DNA of 64,000 nt from DAIDKA01 sp963708865 (GTDB lineage Bacteria; Pseudomonadota; Gammaproteobacteria; Steroidobacterales; Steroidobacteraceae). Location of the stretch: contig CAVPUC010000004.1 in assembly GCA_963708865.1 (NCBI GenBank), positions 310,001-374,000 of the forward strand, written 5' to 3'. The notes under the pieces are model-generated. The model saw only the letters and a program-made list of their open reading frames with translations, was not told the origin of the DNA and did no database searches. This document shows positions 28,747 through 39,029 of this stretch, piece after piece (positions within the stretch are counted from its first letter, which is position 1; every line of letters begins with the position of its first letter). The translations under genes and the position numbers were made by a program.

Positions 28747-29622
28747 CTAGAGCTGTTCAGCCGTGAGCAGGAAAACGCCGCCCCCGCCGCGCTCAAACGT
28801 CAGCCACGTGAAGGGCAGCCGGGCAAAGGCGCGTCGGACCGCGACTTCGGTGTTGCCCACTTCGACGATCAGAATGCCTCCGGGGTTCAGATGCCGCCCT
28901 GCACCGGCGAGGATCGCGCGTACCGCATCCATGCCGTCCCGGCCCGCAGCCAGTGCCAGGCGCGGCTCGTGGCGATATTCCGCCGGAAGCGATCGCAGCT
29001 CGCGCGCGCCGACATAGGGCGGGTTGCTGACAATGATATCGTAGCGCTCGCCCTTCAGGGCGCTGAAGTAATCCGATTCCAGCAGCCGTACCCGTGCCTT
29101 GAGCCGGTGATGGCGCACGTTCTCGGCCGCGAGCGTGAGCGCCGGCGCGGAGATATCCACGGCATCGATGCGCGCCCGCGGCAGCCACTTCGCGGTGGCG
29201 ATGGCGATGCAGCCGCTGCCGGTACCGATGTCGAGCACGCGCCGCACCCGCCGTGCGTCGATCCAGGGCGCGAAGCGGCGCTCGATGAGTTCGGCGATGG
29301 GCGAGCGCGGAATGAGGGCGCGCGGATCGGTCTTGAACTTCAGGCCCGCAAACCAGATCTCGCCCGTGAGATACACCGCAGGCTTGCGTTCCCGGATGCG
29401 GCGCGTGATCAGTGCCCGCGCCAGGCGCTGTTGGTCGGGCGAAGTCACCCGGGCGTAGCTGCGGGCGCTCGGCGCGGGCAGTTGCAGGGCATGCCAGATG
29501 AGCGCGGCCGATTCGTCCCAGGCGTTATCGGTGCCGTGGCCGAAGAATACCCGCGCGCGCTTGAGGCGCCGCGCGCCGCGCGCGATCAAGTGCTGCACGG
29601 TAATGTGGGATACTTTGTTCAT
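28747..29622 (-). CDS. prmB: 50S ribosomal protein L3 N5-glutamine methyltransferase
   Basis: SAM-dependent methyltransferase acting on a Gln in ribosomal protein L3. 292 residues. An N-terminal helical domain (VQHLIARGARRLKRARVFFGHGTDNAWDE read in parts) is followed by motif I LDIGTGSGCIAIA and the glutamine-binding NPPYV. The start is the ATG at 29622, whose CAT shares two bases with the ATG of the divergent sco1 gene. Gene order prmB-aroC supports PrmB over its paralogue PrmC. The long frame upstream of this start is not used. Confidence 0.93.
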   Translation of the reverse strand: MNKVSHITVQHLIARGARRLKRARVFFGHGTDNAWDESAALIWHALQLPAPSARSYARVTSPDQQRLARALITRRIRERKPAVYLTGEIWFAGLKFKTDPRALIPRSPIAELIERRFAPWIDARRVRRVLDIGTGSGCIAIATAKWLPRARIDAVDISAPALTLAAENVRHHRLKARVRLLESDYFSALKGERYDIIVSNPPYVGARELRSLPAEYRHEPRLALAAGRDGMDAVRAILAGAGRHLNPGGILIVEVGNTEVAVRRAFARLPFTWLTFERGGGGVFLLTAEQL

Positions 29623-30232
29623 GAAGCTGCGATCAATCCGCGTCCTGATGACCCTGGTGGTAGCCATTGCCGCCGGCACTGGCTTCTGGCTGGCGCACCG
29701 ACTTGAGCATTCCGTTCCGGTGCTGACAAGTGGCACGTGGCTGCCGCAGCCGCGCGATCCGGGCGCATTCTCGCTGATTGACCAGAACAACGCGCCCTTT
29801 ACCGCCGCGCAGCTGAAGGGCGCGCCGACCCTGGTGTACTTTGGTTTCACGCATTGTCCGGATGTGTGCCCGGTGACGCTGCTGCAGCTGGCGCAAGTGG
29901 TGAAAACGGGCGTCGTGCCGCACTTGCGCGTGGTGTTCATCAGTGTCGATCCGGCGCGCGACACCCCGACCCAGCTCGCGCAGTACGTGCACGCGTTTGA
30001 TCCGGACTTCATCGGCTTGACCGGCTCCCCCGCCATGCTGCAGGCCCTGGCGCAACGCTTCGGTGTGGCCTTCGAGCGTGTGGCGCTGCCCGGCGGGGAC
30101 TACACCCTGGATCATTCCTCGACCATCTTTCTCATGGATGCGCGCGGTCGCAATGTCGCGGTGTTCACCGCGCCCTATGACGTGAAATCGCTGAGCGCGG
30201 ATCTGCGGCTCGCCGCAGGCGAGCTCGGCTGA
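29621..30232 (+). CDS. SCO1/SenC-type copper chaperone
   Basis: Thioredoxin-fold protein delivering copper to the CuA centre of cytochrome oxidase, anchored by an N-terminal hydrophobic helix (VLMTLVVAIAAGTGFWLA). The copper-binding CxxxC is Cys79-Cys83 (THCPDVCPVT); the third ligand His is in LDHSSTIFLMD. About 203 residues. ATG at 29621 overlaps the start codon of prmB on the other strand, leaving no intergenic DNA, so its promoter must lie inside prmB. psd follows 10 bp later. Confidence 0.92.
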   Translation: MKLRSIRVLMTLVVAIAAGTGFWLAHRLEHSVPVLTSGTWLPQPRDPGAFSLIDQNNAPFTAAQLKGAPTLVYFGFTHCPDVCPVTLLQLAQVVKTGVVPHLRVVFISVDPARDTPTQLAQYVHAFDPDFIGLTGSPAMLQALAQRFGVAFERVALPGGDYTLDHSSTIFLMDARGRNVAVFTAPYDVKSLSADLRLAAGELG

Positions 30233-30242
30233 GCGGCAAGCG

Positions 30243-31131
30243 ATGGCCATGATTCCCGGCACGCCTGCGGCACGCTGTTTCATCCTGCTGCAGCGCCTGC
30301 TGCCGCAGCACGCGCTCTCGCGCCTCATCCATAAACTCGCCCGGGTGCGGGCGCGCGGCCTCAAGAACGCGCTGATCCGGGGCTTTGTCCGCCTCTTCAA
30401 GCCCGTCATGAGCGATGCCCGGCGAGCCTGATCCGCTCGCCTACGAGAGTTTCAACGCCTTCTTCACCCGCGAACTCGCCGCGGGTGCCCGGCCGATGCC
30501 GCAGGACCCGGCAAGCGTCGCCTCCCCGGTCGATGGCACCATCAGCCAGATCGGCTATCTGGAGGGGCAGTCGATCCTGCAGGCGAAGGGTCGCCGCTTC
30601 AGCCTTGCGGCCCTGCTGGGCGGCAGCGCCGCGGAATCGGCACAGTTCGCCGGCGGTGCCTTTGCGACGTTGTATCTGGCGCCCTACAACTATCACCGCA
30701 TCCATATGCCGCTCGAGCGGGCGGCTGCGCACCGCCCGGCATATTCCCGGCAGCCTGTTCAGCGTCAATGCCGTCACGGCGGCCGCCGTGGAGGGGCTGT
30801 TCGCCCGCAACGAGCGGGTGGTGTGCATTTGGGATGACGCGCAGCAGCCCTTCGCGATGGTACTGGTCGGCGCCCTGTTCGTCGGCAGCATCAGCACCGT
30901 GTGGCATGGCGAGATCACCCCGCCCACCCGGCGTGCCGCCGCGCGAACTGGCGTCCGCTGCGAGCGCCGCGCCGCTTGCGCGCGGGGCGCTCATGGGCTG
31001 GTTCAACATGGGCTCGACCGTGGTGCTGCTGTTTCCGCAAGGCCGGGTGCAGTGGCTCGCGCAGCTGACCGCCGGCATGTCGGTGCGTGTCGGCCAGGTG
31101 CTGGGCCAGGATCAGGCCTCCGCAACCATGA
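30243..31131 (+). CDS. psd: Phosphatidylserine decarboxylase proenzyme (three frameshifts)
   Basis: Membrane-associated enzyme making phosphatidylethanolamine. Segments: FILLQRLLPQHALSRL, then YESFNAFFTRELAAGARP, VASPVDGTISQIG, LAPYNYHRIHMPL, GSLFSVN, and the self-cleavage triad region MGSTVVLLF in which the Ser of GST becomes the pyruvoyl group. Breaks lie near 30405, 30715 and 30935. The last stretch (VGQVLGQ) is as read in the same frame as epmA; a TGA in ATGA at 31129 is the likely true stop. Restored length about 296. Confidence 0.9.
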
Positions 31132-32092
31132 GCGCGCCCGGCGAGGATTGGCGGCCCACCGCCTCGCGCGAGCGCCTGGCGCTGCGCGCGGCGCTGCTCG
31201 CGCGCACGCGGGCCTTTTTTGCCGCCCGCCAGGTCATGGAGGTGGACACCCCGGTGCTGGTCAACGCCGCGGTGACGGACCCGCACATCCACAGCGTCGC
31301 GGTGGATGCTGGCCGGGCGGCATGTTCGTGCACACCTCCCCCGAATACGCGATGAAGCGGCTGCTCGCGGCGGGCAGCGGCGACATCTACCAGATCTGCC
31401 ATGTGGCCCGCGGTTTCGAGCACAGCCGCCTGCACAACACCGAATTCACGCTGGTCGAGTGGTATCGGCTGGGATGGACCGCCCAGGCGCTCATGGATGA
31501 GGTGGAAGCGCTGGTGCGGGCACTGTGCCCGAGGCATCCGGCCATGCTGCAACCGGCGGAACGGCTGTCCTATCGCGAGGTCTTTGAGCGCCACACGGGC
31601 GTGGATCCCTTCGCGGCCACGACCCCGCAGCTGCAGGAGGTGGTCGAGCACCTGGGATACCGGGATGCGGCGCAACGCGACGAAGTCCTCGACCTCATCA
31701 TGGGCGCCGTCATCGGGCCGGCCCTGGGGCATGAGGCCCCGACCTTCATCTACGGCTACCCGGCCTCCCAGGCGGCCCTGGCGCGCCTGGATGCCGCGGA
31801 TCCGCGCACCGCGCACCGCTTCGAGCTGTACCTGGCGGGTGTGGAACTGGCCAACGGCTTTCACGAGTTGGCGGCCGCCGAGGAGCAGCGCGCTCGCTTT
31901 GCGCAGGATCTGCGCGAGCGCCAGCGCCGCGGCCTGCTGCTGCACGGCATGGATGAGCGGCTGCTGGCGGCGCTCGCCTGCGGCCTGCCCGATTGCGCAG
32001 GCGTGGCGCTGGGATTTGACCGCGTGGTGATGCTGGCGGCGGGCGCCGATCAGCTCCACGAAGTGTTGCCGTTTCCGAGCGAAACGGCCTGA
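31128..32092 (+). CDS. epmA: EF-P--(R)-beta-lysine ligase (one frameshift)
   Basis: Truncated class II lysyl-tRNA synthetase paralogue that attaches (R)-beta-lysine to EF-P. Lacks the anticodon-binding domain of LysS, as the family does. Segments: VMEVDTPVLVNAAVTDPHI, then after an indel near 31312 HTSPEYAMKRLLAAG, IYQICHVARGFEHSRLHNTEFTLVEWYR (class II motif 2), YLAGVELANGFHEL and motif 3 GVALGFDRVVML. ATG at 31128 overlaps the psd stop (ATGA). Its partners efp and epmB are the next two genes. Confidence 0.94.
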
Positions 32093-32095
32093 ACG

Positions 32096-32665
32096 CTACT
32101 GCTTGGCGCGCGAGATGTACTCGCCGGTGCGGGTGTCGACGCGGATCACCTCGCCCTCGTTGATGAACAGCGGCACCCGCACCACCGCGCCGGTCTCCAG
32201 CTTCGCGGGCTTCTGACCGCCGGTCGCGGTATCCCCGCGCAGCCCCGGATCGGTCTCCACGATCTTCAGTTCCACATGCGACGGCGGCGTCACCTGCAGC
32301 GGCTCGTTGTTCCACAGCGTCACGATGCACACCGAGCCGTCCTTGAGCCAGATGGCGTTGTCGCCGATGGCGGCCTTGCCGGCGGTGTACTGCTCGAAGC
32401 TCTCCGGCACCATGAATATCCAGAACTCCCCGTCCTGATACAGATACTGCATGTCCATGTCGACCACGTCGGCCGCATCCACGGAATCCCCGGACTTGAA
32501 AGTGCGCTCGATGGTGCGGCCGGTCTTGAGGTTGCGCACCTTGACCCGGTTGAAGGCCTGTCCCTTGCCGGGTTTGACCATCTCGTTTTCGACAATCGAG
32601 AAAGGTTCGCCGTCCAGCAGGATTTTCATGCCGGACTTAAATTCGCTGGTGTTGTAGCTGGCCAT
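32096..32665 (-). CDS. efp: Elongation factor P
   Basis: Translation factor that rescues ribosomes stalled at polyproline. 189 residues, intact, in three beta-barrel (KOW/OB) parts. The modified residue is Lys34 in VKPGKGQAFNR, the lysine target of EpmA; the start is the ATG at 32665 (MASYNTSEFKSG). Ends 3 bp after the convergent epmA stop, and starts 37 bp from the divergent epmB. Many proline-rich proteins in this window (FimV linker, DedD, the RG proteins) would be natural clients (inference). Confidence 0.96.
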   Translation of the reverse strand: MASYNTSEFKSGMKILLDGEPFSIVENEMVKPGKGQAFNRVKVRNLKTGRTIERTFKSGDSVDAADVVDMDMQYLYQDGEFWIFMVPESFEQYTAGKAAIGDNAIWLKDGSVCIVTLWNNEPLQVTPPSHVELKIVETDPGLRGDTATGGQKPAKLETGAVVRVPLFINEGEVIRVDTRTGEYISRAKQ

Positions 32666-32702
32666 TTCCTTCTCGCGGTGCCGGCCCCAAAATGGGTCGC
32701 GA

Positions 32703-33742
32703 ATGATACCGGCAACCACCTTGGGCCGCCACCCGGCCGCTGTTTCCACCTGGCAGCAAGAGCTGGCCGCGGCCATCCGCGAGCCTGAGGTCCTGGCGCG
32801 CGCGCTGGGGCTTGATCCGGGGCTGTTTCCCGCCTCCGGCCAGGCCAGTGCGCTGTTTGGGCTGCGGGTCCCCTTGAGCTTCGTCGGCCGGATGCGGCCC
32901 GGTGACCCGGCGGACCCGCTGCTGCGGCAGGTCATGCCGCTCGCCGCGGAACTGGCGCAGCAACCCGGATTCGGGGGCGATCCGCTGGGCGAACTTGCGC
33001 GCTTCAAGGCCCCGGGGCTGCTGCAGAAATACCAGGGTCGGGCGCTGCTCATCGCCACCGGTGCCTGCGCCGTCAACTGCCGCTACTGCTTCCGGCGTGA
33101 ATTCCCGTATGCCGAGCAGATCGGTGCCGGCGCACTCGCCCAGGCGCTGGAGGCCATCGCGGCGGATACCAGTGTCAGCGAGGTGATCCTGAGCGGCGGG
33201 GACCCCTTGAGTCTCAGCGATGCGCGCCTGCGGGCGCTCACCGAGCAGCTGGCGCGCATCCCGCACATCCGCCGTCTGCGTCTGCATACGCGGCTGCCCA
33301 TCGTCCTGCCGGCGCGCGTCGATGCCGGGCTGACGCAGTGGCTGCGCGAATTGCCCTGGCCGGTGGCGGTGGTGCTGCACAGCAACCACGGCAACGAAAT
33401 CGATGCCAGCGTGCGCGACGGCCTGCGCGCGGCTCGTCGCGGCCGGTGCCACGCTGCTGAATCAATCGGTGCTGCTGCGCGGGCGTGAACGATTCGGTGG
33501 CGGCGCTGGCGGATCTGTCGCAGCGGCTGTTCGCTGCCGGCGTCGTGCCCTACTACCTGCATCTGCTCGATCGGGTGCGGGGCGCCGCCCATTTCGATGT
33601 GCCCGAAGACACCGCACGGCAGTTGCTCGGCGAGCTCGCCGCCACCCTGTCCGGATATCTGGTGCCCAGATTGGTGCGTGAAGTGCCGGGCGGCCCGGCA
33701 AAAATAGCGCTCGCCCCGCAGTTTTCCGCCTGGAAAATGTGA
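32703..33742 (+). CDS. epmB: EF-P beta-lysylation protein, lysine 2,3-aminomutase (two frameshifts)
   Basis: Radical-SAM enzyme converting (S)-alpha-lysine to (R)-beta-lysine for EF-P. The Fe-S cysteines are Cys122, Cys126 and Cys129 (CAVNCRYCF); SEVILSGGDPLSLSD and RLRLHTRLPIVLP are family hallmarks. Indels near 33430 and 33485 separate VLHSNHGNEID, LLNQSVLLRG and the C-terminal YYLHLLDRVRGAAHFDV. About 346 residues. Divergent from efp by 37 bp. Confidence 0.94.
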
Positions 33743-33835
33743 GACCCGTGGCACGCGAGGGACTGCGGCGGCAATGGTAGACTGACTAATGGAAATCGCT
33801 AGATTGGCGATTGGCGCACTCTCCAGGATGGACCC

Positions 33836-35892
33836 TTGCCCGAGCAGAAAGCCTTACCCCTGATCGTCCTGTCGGCCACGCGCGATCCCGTTGAGGTGAT
33901 CAACGGCGTGCTGCGGCGCGCCGGCCATGCGGCGCACTGCACCTGGATACCGGCGCTGCGCGACCTGGCCGATGCCCTGACGCAACTGAATCCTGAGCTG
34001 ATCCTGCAGTACGAACCCAGCAGCGAGGAGCTGGTGGGCGCGGTCGCGGTGCGCGACCAGCTGGCGGCCGCCGTGCCGATCGTGGTGGTCGATGACTCGG
34101 TGACCGAGGCGCGCATCGCCGAGGGCATGTCCAAGGGCGCGCGCGATGTGGTCTCCTCCGGCAACGCCGAGCGGCTGCTGGCCGTGATGACGCGCGAGCT
34201 GCGTTCGCATCGCGTGGAACGCGCGCTCGAGGGCACGCTGCGGATGGCGCGCGACGCACGCCGGCAGCTGGCCTCGGTGCTGCACCATTCCAACGACGCC
34301 ATTGCCCAGGTCCAGGAAGGCATCCTGGTCGACGCCAACGAGTCGTGGCTCGGGCTCTTCGGCTATGAGCTCACCGACCTGGTCGGCCAGCCCGTCATGG
34401 ATTTGTTCGAGCTGACCACCCATTCGGCGTTGAAGGGCGCGCTGGCCGCCTGCCTGCAGGGCCGCTGGAGCGATCATCCGCTGAGCACCGAAATCCGCTT
34501 CGCCGACGGCACCCACCGCCAGTTTGATCTGCTTTTGGCGCTGGGCGAACACGATGGCGAACCGTCCGTGCAATTGATCATCGCCTCGCGCAAGGATGAG
34601 TCGCGCAAGCTCGAGGAGGATCTGGCGGACGCCGTGCGCCGCGATCCGACCACCGGCCTGCTCTACCGCATGCCGCTGCTGAGCCGCCGTCAATGCCCGC
34701 CTCGCCATCCCGGTGCGCGCCGGCGTGCGCTACTTCGCCGTGGTCAAGCCGGACAAATTCGCCACGGTCGAACGCGATGTGGGCCTGTTTGCCAGCGAGG
34801 ATGTGCTGTCGGCCTTCACCGCGCAGCTGCGCGACGGACTGCATCCAAGTGAGCTCATCGGGCGCCTGGGCGGCACCAGTGTGCTGGTGCTGCTGGAGCG
34901 CGGTAACGATCACGATGTCGAAGCCTGGGGCGAGCAGCTCGTGGCGCGGGTCGCGCGCCAGGTCGTGGCCATCGGGGAGAAGACCCTGGCCATCACCTGC
35001 TCGGTGGGCCTGAGTGCCGCACCGGCGCAGGCCGACGGCGGATGCCGCGATCGCCGATGCGCTCGATGCCTGCGCCAAGGCTCAAGCGCGCGGCGGCAAC
35101 CAGGTCGCGCAGTCCGACAAGGCCGACAATGACTCGCGGGTGAAGGGCTACGATGAGGTGTGGGTCAAGCACATCAAGGCCGCCTTGATGGAGAACCGCT
35201 TCCGGCTGGTGCAACAGCCCATCGCGAGCCTCCACGGTGCCGACCACACCATGTGCGACGTGCTGCTGCGCATGCTCGATACCAACGGCAAGGAAGTGCT
35301 GCCGGGCGAGTTCATGCCGGCCGCCGAGCGCAACGACATGCTGAAGAACATCGACCGCTGGGTGGTGGGGGCGTCCCTGTCGTTCGCCGCGCAGCGCAAG
35401 CCGGGCTGCCTGTTCGTGCGCCTCTCGCAGGACACGCTTGAAGGATGCCTCCTTTCTGGGCTGGCTCGACAACCAGGTGCGCGCCACCCGCTCGGACCCG
35501 CACCGCTTGTGTTTCCAGGCTCACGAGGATGTCGTGGCCACGCCACCTCGACCGGGTGCAGAAGCTCAGCGCCGAGCTGCGCAGCCGCGGATTCCGCTTC
35601 GCGGTGGAACGCTTCGGTTCCGGGCGCGATCCGCAGGGGCTGATGGCGGCCACTCCATCGAACTTCGTCAAGATCGATGGCGCCTTGGTGCAGGCGCTCA
35701 CCGGCAGCCCGGAGCTGCAGCAGCGGGTGCGGGTGCTGGTGGAGCAGGCCAAGGCGCGCAAGGGCATCGAGACCATCGCCGAGCGGGTCGAGGATGCGAA
35801 CACGATGGCGGTGCTGTGGCAGCTGGGCGTGCAGTACATCCAGGGCTACCTGGTGCACGCGCCCGAAGAGATCGTGCTGGCGCGAGCGCTAG
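33836..35892 (+). CDS. FimX-like REC-PAS-GGDEF-EAL protein with degenerate catalytic motifs (frameshifted)
   Basis: About 685 residues: N-terminal receiver-like domain (PLIVLSATRDPVEVINGVL), PAS domain (VLHHSNDAIAQVQEGILVDANESWLG read in parts), GGDEF domain and EAL domain. The GGDEF signature reads RLGGTSVLVLL and the EAL signature reads CDVLLRM, so both active sites are degraded and the protein should be a cyclic-di-GMP receptor instead of an enzyme, like FimX of Pseudomonas and Xanthomonas type IV pilus systems. At least five indels (near 34690, 35035, 35440, 35540, 35885). TTG start at 33836; the corrected stop TAG at 35890 overlaps the convergent gene in the palindrome CTAG. Confidence 0.82.
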
Positions 35893-36911
35893 GCCGCGCC
35901 GGCAGCAGCCGCGGCGCGACCTCGAAGGCAAACAGTCGCGCCGAGTGCTGCGCGAACTCCAGCGGCATGTCGCCGAACATCATCTGGCAGAGGAAGAAAT
36001 TCCCGCCCGCCGCCTTGGTCTGCTCGCGCACGTACTCGGCGACCCGCTGCGGCGTGCCGGCGATGCGCCATGCCGGCGGCCTCCAGCGCATCCCACTCAA
36101 GCGGCACGGCGATCGGGCAGCGCCGCACCGCGCCGCTCCCACAGCGCCGACGAGCGACGCGCGCCAGCGCGGGAAAGGCCGCGCGCGCCGCCTGCCAGGG
36201 CTTCCGCATCGGTCTCGGCGACCACGACATGGCGGCAGACGCCCATGAAGGGCAGCTCATGCGCCGAGCGGCCGAGCGCCTGCCACTCCTGCCGGTAGCG
36301 CTGCAGTGCAGCGCGCGCGACGCTCGCGGGCCGCAGCGAGATCACGTTGGCGGCAACCGCCGCGGCCCACACGGCAGCTTCCGGATTGCCGAGTCCATAC
36401 CACAGCGGCGGTCGCGGCTGCTGCAGACAGCGCAGCACCATGGGGAAATCGCGCACCCGGTAATACTCGCCCTGGAAATCGACCTGTCGGGGAGGTGAGC
36501 GCCGCAAGCACGATGTCGCGCGCTTCCTCGTAGCGCTTCGCCGTAGTCGCCGGATCGACGTCGTAGAGTTCCTGCTCGAACGCCGACCGCGCCGCGTCCC
36601 ATGCCCACCTGCAGCCGCCCGCCGCTCAACTGGTCGAGCATGCAGATCTCTTCGGCCAGGCGCATCGGGTGATAGAGCGCCGCCACATAGACCATGGGCC
36701 CGAAACGCAGTTGCCGGGTGCGCTGCGCGACCGCCGACAGGTACACATTCGGTGAGGGCGCGAAGCCAAGCGGCGTGCCGTGATGTTCGGCGACGTGGTA
36801 GGAGTAAAAACCCAGCTGATCCAACGTCTCGGTGAAGCGCAGCCGCGCCTCATAATGCGCATGCGGGGCCAAGCCGCTGTCATCGACGTGGTCCATGACA
36901 CCGAATTTCAT
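35889..36911 (-). CDS. LLM-class flavin-dependent oxidoreductase (frameshifted)
   Basis: Bacterial luciferase-like monooxygenase fold using FMNH2 or F420; substrate unknown. The N-terminus MKFGVMDHVDDSG, then YSYHVAEHHGTPLGFAPSPNVYLSAVA and VYVAALYHPMRLAEEICMLDQLSGGRL are typical. Breaks near 36590, 36495, 36190 and around 36065, with downstream pieces YYRVRDFPMVLRC, LWYGLGNPEAA and IAGTPQRVAEYV. About 340 residues restored. Follows the hopanoid ispA gene 13 bp upstream on the same strand, so it may be co-transcribed, but there is no known link to hopanoids. Confidence 0.82.
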
Positions 36912-36924
36912 GGGCGCTCCTTCG

Positions 36925-37840
36925 CTAGGACTGGCGCGTCAACAACCATTGCGCCAGCAGCCGCAGCGGCTCGGCCGCTGCACCAAACGGCGTCAGCGCT
37001 TCAAGCGCCTCGGCGTGCAGGTTGTGCAGGCGCTCCTGGGAGGCGGCTACGCCGATGACCGCAGGATAGGTGGGCTTGGCGCGCGCACTGTCGGCACCGG
37101 TGGCCTTGCCCAGCGTGGACACATCGCCCAATACATCGAGCAGATCGTCCTGGATCTGGAAGGCCAAGCCGATGGCGGTCGCAAAGCGGCCCAGGCTGTC
37201 CGACAGCGCCGCGCTCAAGGTCGGCACGCAGGCCGCCGCCATCATCACGCTCACCTTGATCAAGGCACCGGTCTTGCGGGCATGCATCTGCTCGACTTCG
37301 GTGATGCCGATGGCCTGCCCCTGAACCGCAAGGTCAATGGCCTGGCCGCCGGCCATGCCGAAGGTGCCACTGGCATCGGCGAGCAGGTCGATCAGTTTCA
37401 GGCGGATCGCAGGATCCGCGGGCAGCTGCGGATCGCGCGCCAGCAGCTGGAACGCCAAAGGCTGCAGCGCATCGCCCACCAGCACGGCGGTCGCCTCATC
37501 GTAGGCCTTGTGGCAGGTGGGGCGGCCCCGTCGCAGATCATCATCGTCCATGGCCGGCAGATCGTCATGGACCAGCGAGTACACGTGCACCAGTTCGATG
37601 GCGCAGGCCGCCGCTTCGACTTGGGCTTCGGGAAGTCCGAGCGTACGGCCGGTGGCAAACACCAGCGCCGGGCGGATGCGCTTGCCGCCGCCCAGCACGC
37701 TGTAACGCATGGCTTCGTGCAGGCGCGCCGGAATCTCATCGGCGCCCGGCAGACGGTCGCGCCAGCGCCTGCTCCATGCGCGTCTGCCACTGGATCAGCT
37801 GCTGACCGAAGGCGGCGAGGTCGCCGCGCGCGAGCGTCAA
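36925..37840 (-). CDS. ispA: Farnesyl diphosphate synthase (one frameshift)
   Basis: Short-chain trans-prenyltransferase making FPP for squalene, undecaprenol and quinones. First Asp-rich motif VHDDLPAMDDDDLRRG and second motif FQIQDDLLD are intact; KTGALI and the GKRIRPALV substrate loop are present. The N-terminal helix (LTLARGDLAAFGQQL) is in another frame, joined by an indel near 37755. The start is a TTG at 37840 overlapping the hpnH stop by 4 bp (TTGA). About 305 residues. In many relatives ispA sits between xseB and dxs; here it has moved to the hopanoid locus. Confidence 0.92.
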
Positions 37841-39002
37841 AGCAAATCACCCTCGATCTTGCGATCGGGACGCTTGATGGCATCCACTGAAATCATGATC
37901 TCGGCGGGAGCCGCGGCACTGGCCGAGTCAAGATTGAGCGCCAGATCCGGTGCCATGGGCCCAAACAGCTTCGGACCGCGCAGCGATGTGAGCAGGGCCT
38001 TGAGCGGATGACGGAAGGCGTCATTGACCGCCGTGCCCTCGAAGCCGCAATGCGCCATGCAGTTATTGCACTTCGCATTGTTGCCGATGCCGTACTTGTC
38101 CCACTCGGTGTCCTCGATCAAGGACTTGTAGGTCGGCGCATAGCCCTCATCCGAGAGCAGATAGCAGGGCCGCTGCCAGCCGAACACGTTGTAGGTCGGA
38201 TTGCTCCATGGCGTGCAGGCGTAGGTCTGATTGCCGGCGAGGAAGTCCAGGAACAGCGAGGAATGATTGAAGGTCCAGCGGCGCTTGCCGCCGTCGCTGC
38301 CCGGGCGCTGCTTGCTGACGCTTGAACACCTCGCGGAACAGCCGCTTGCTGGCGCTGCGGCCGAGGAACACATCCTGGCGCGGCGCATGCTCGTAGCTGA
38401 AGCCCGGGGACACGGTGATGCCCTCGATGCCCAGCTGCATGGCGGTGTCGAAGAACTCCGCCACTTCATCCGGATTCTCGCCGCTGAAGAGCGTGCAGTT
38501 GATGGTGACGCGAAAGCCCTTCGAGCGCGCCAGTCGGATGGCCGCCACCGCCTTCTCGTACACGCCCTCGAGGCACACCGACTCGTCGTGCCGTTCCTTG
38601 TTGCCGTCCAGGTGGATGGAGAAGGTCAGGTACTTGGACGGGCTGGTACTCATCGATGTGCTTGGCCAGCAGGATGGCGTTGGTGCACAGGTAGACGAAC
38701 TTCTTGCGCGCCACGATGCCGGCGACGATCTGCGGCATCTCCTTGTGGATCAGCGGCTCGCCGCCCGGGATGGAGACCATCGGCGCGCCGCATTCATCGA
38801 CCGCCTTGAGCGCATCCTCGAGACTGACCCGCTTTTGCAGGATCTCCTTCGGATAGTCGATCTTGCCGCAGCCGGCGCACGCGAGGTTGCACTGAAACAG
38901 TGGCTCCAGCATGAGCACCAAGGGATAATGACGGTCACGACGCAGCTTGCGCCCGGCGATGTAACTGGCGACCTTAAGCTGCTGAATCAACGGTATGCCC
39001 AT
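37837..39002 (-). CDS. hpnH: Adenosyl-hopene transferase HpnH (two frameshifts)
   Basis: Radical-SAM enzyme that joins the 5'-deoxyadenosyl group to hopene, the first step of bacteriohopanepolyol formation. Cluster-binding Cys38, Cys42 and Cys45 lie in CNLACAGCGK. Further family segments: VSIPGGEPLIH, FVYLCTNAILL, FSIHLDGNKERHDESVC, SYEHAPRQDVFLGR, CNNCMAHCGFEG. Indels near 38645 and 38320. ATG at 39002 has AGGAG five bases upstream. About 389 residues, standard. Confidence 0.95.
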
Positions 39003-39029
39003 GCGCACTCCTGATACTGTAGGGCCCCA

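Noticed and set aside
29623..30036. N-terminal extension of PrmB through sco1
   Set aside because: The extension has no homology to PrmB and lies antisense to a clear SCO1 protein.
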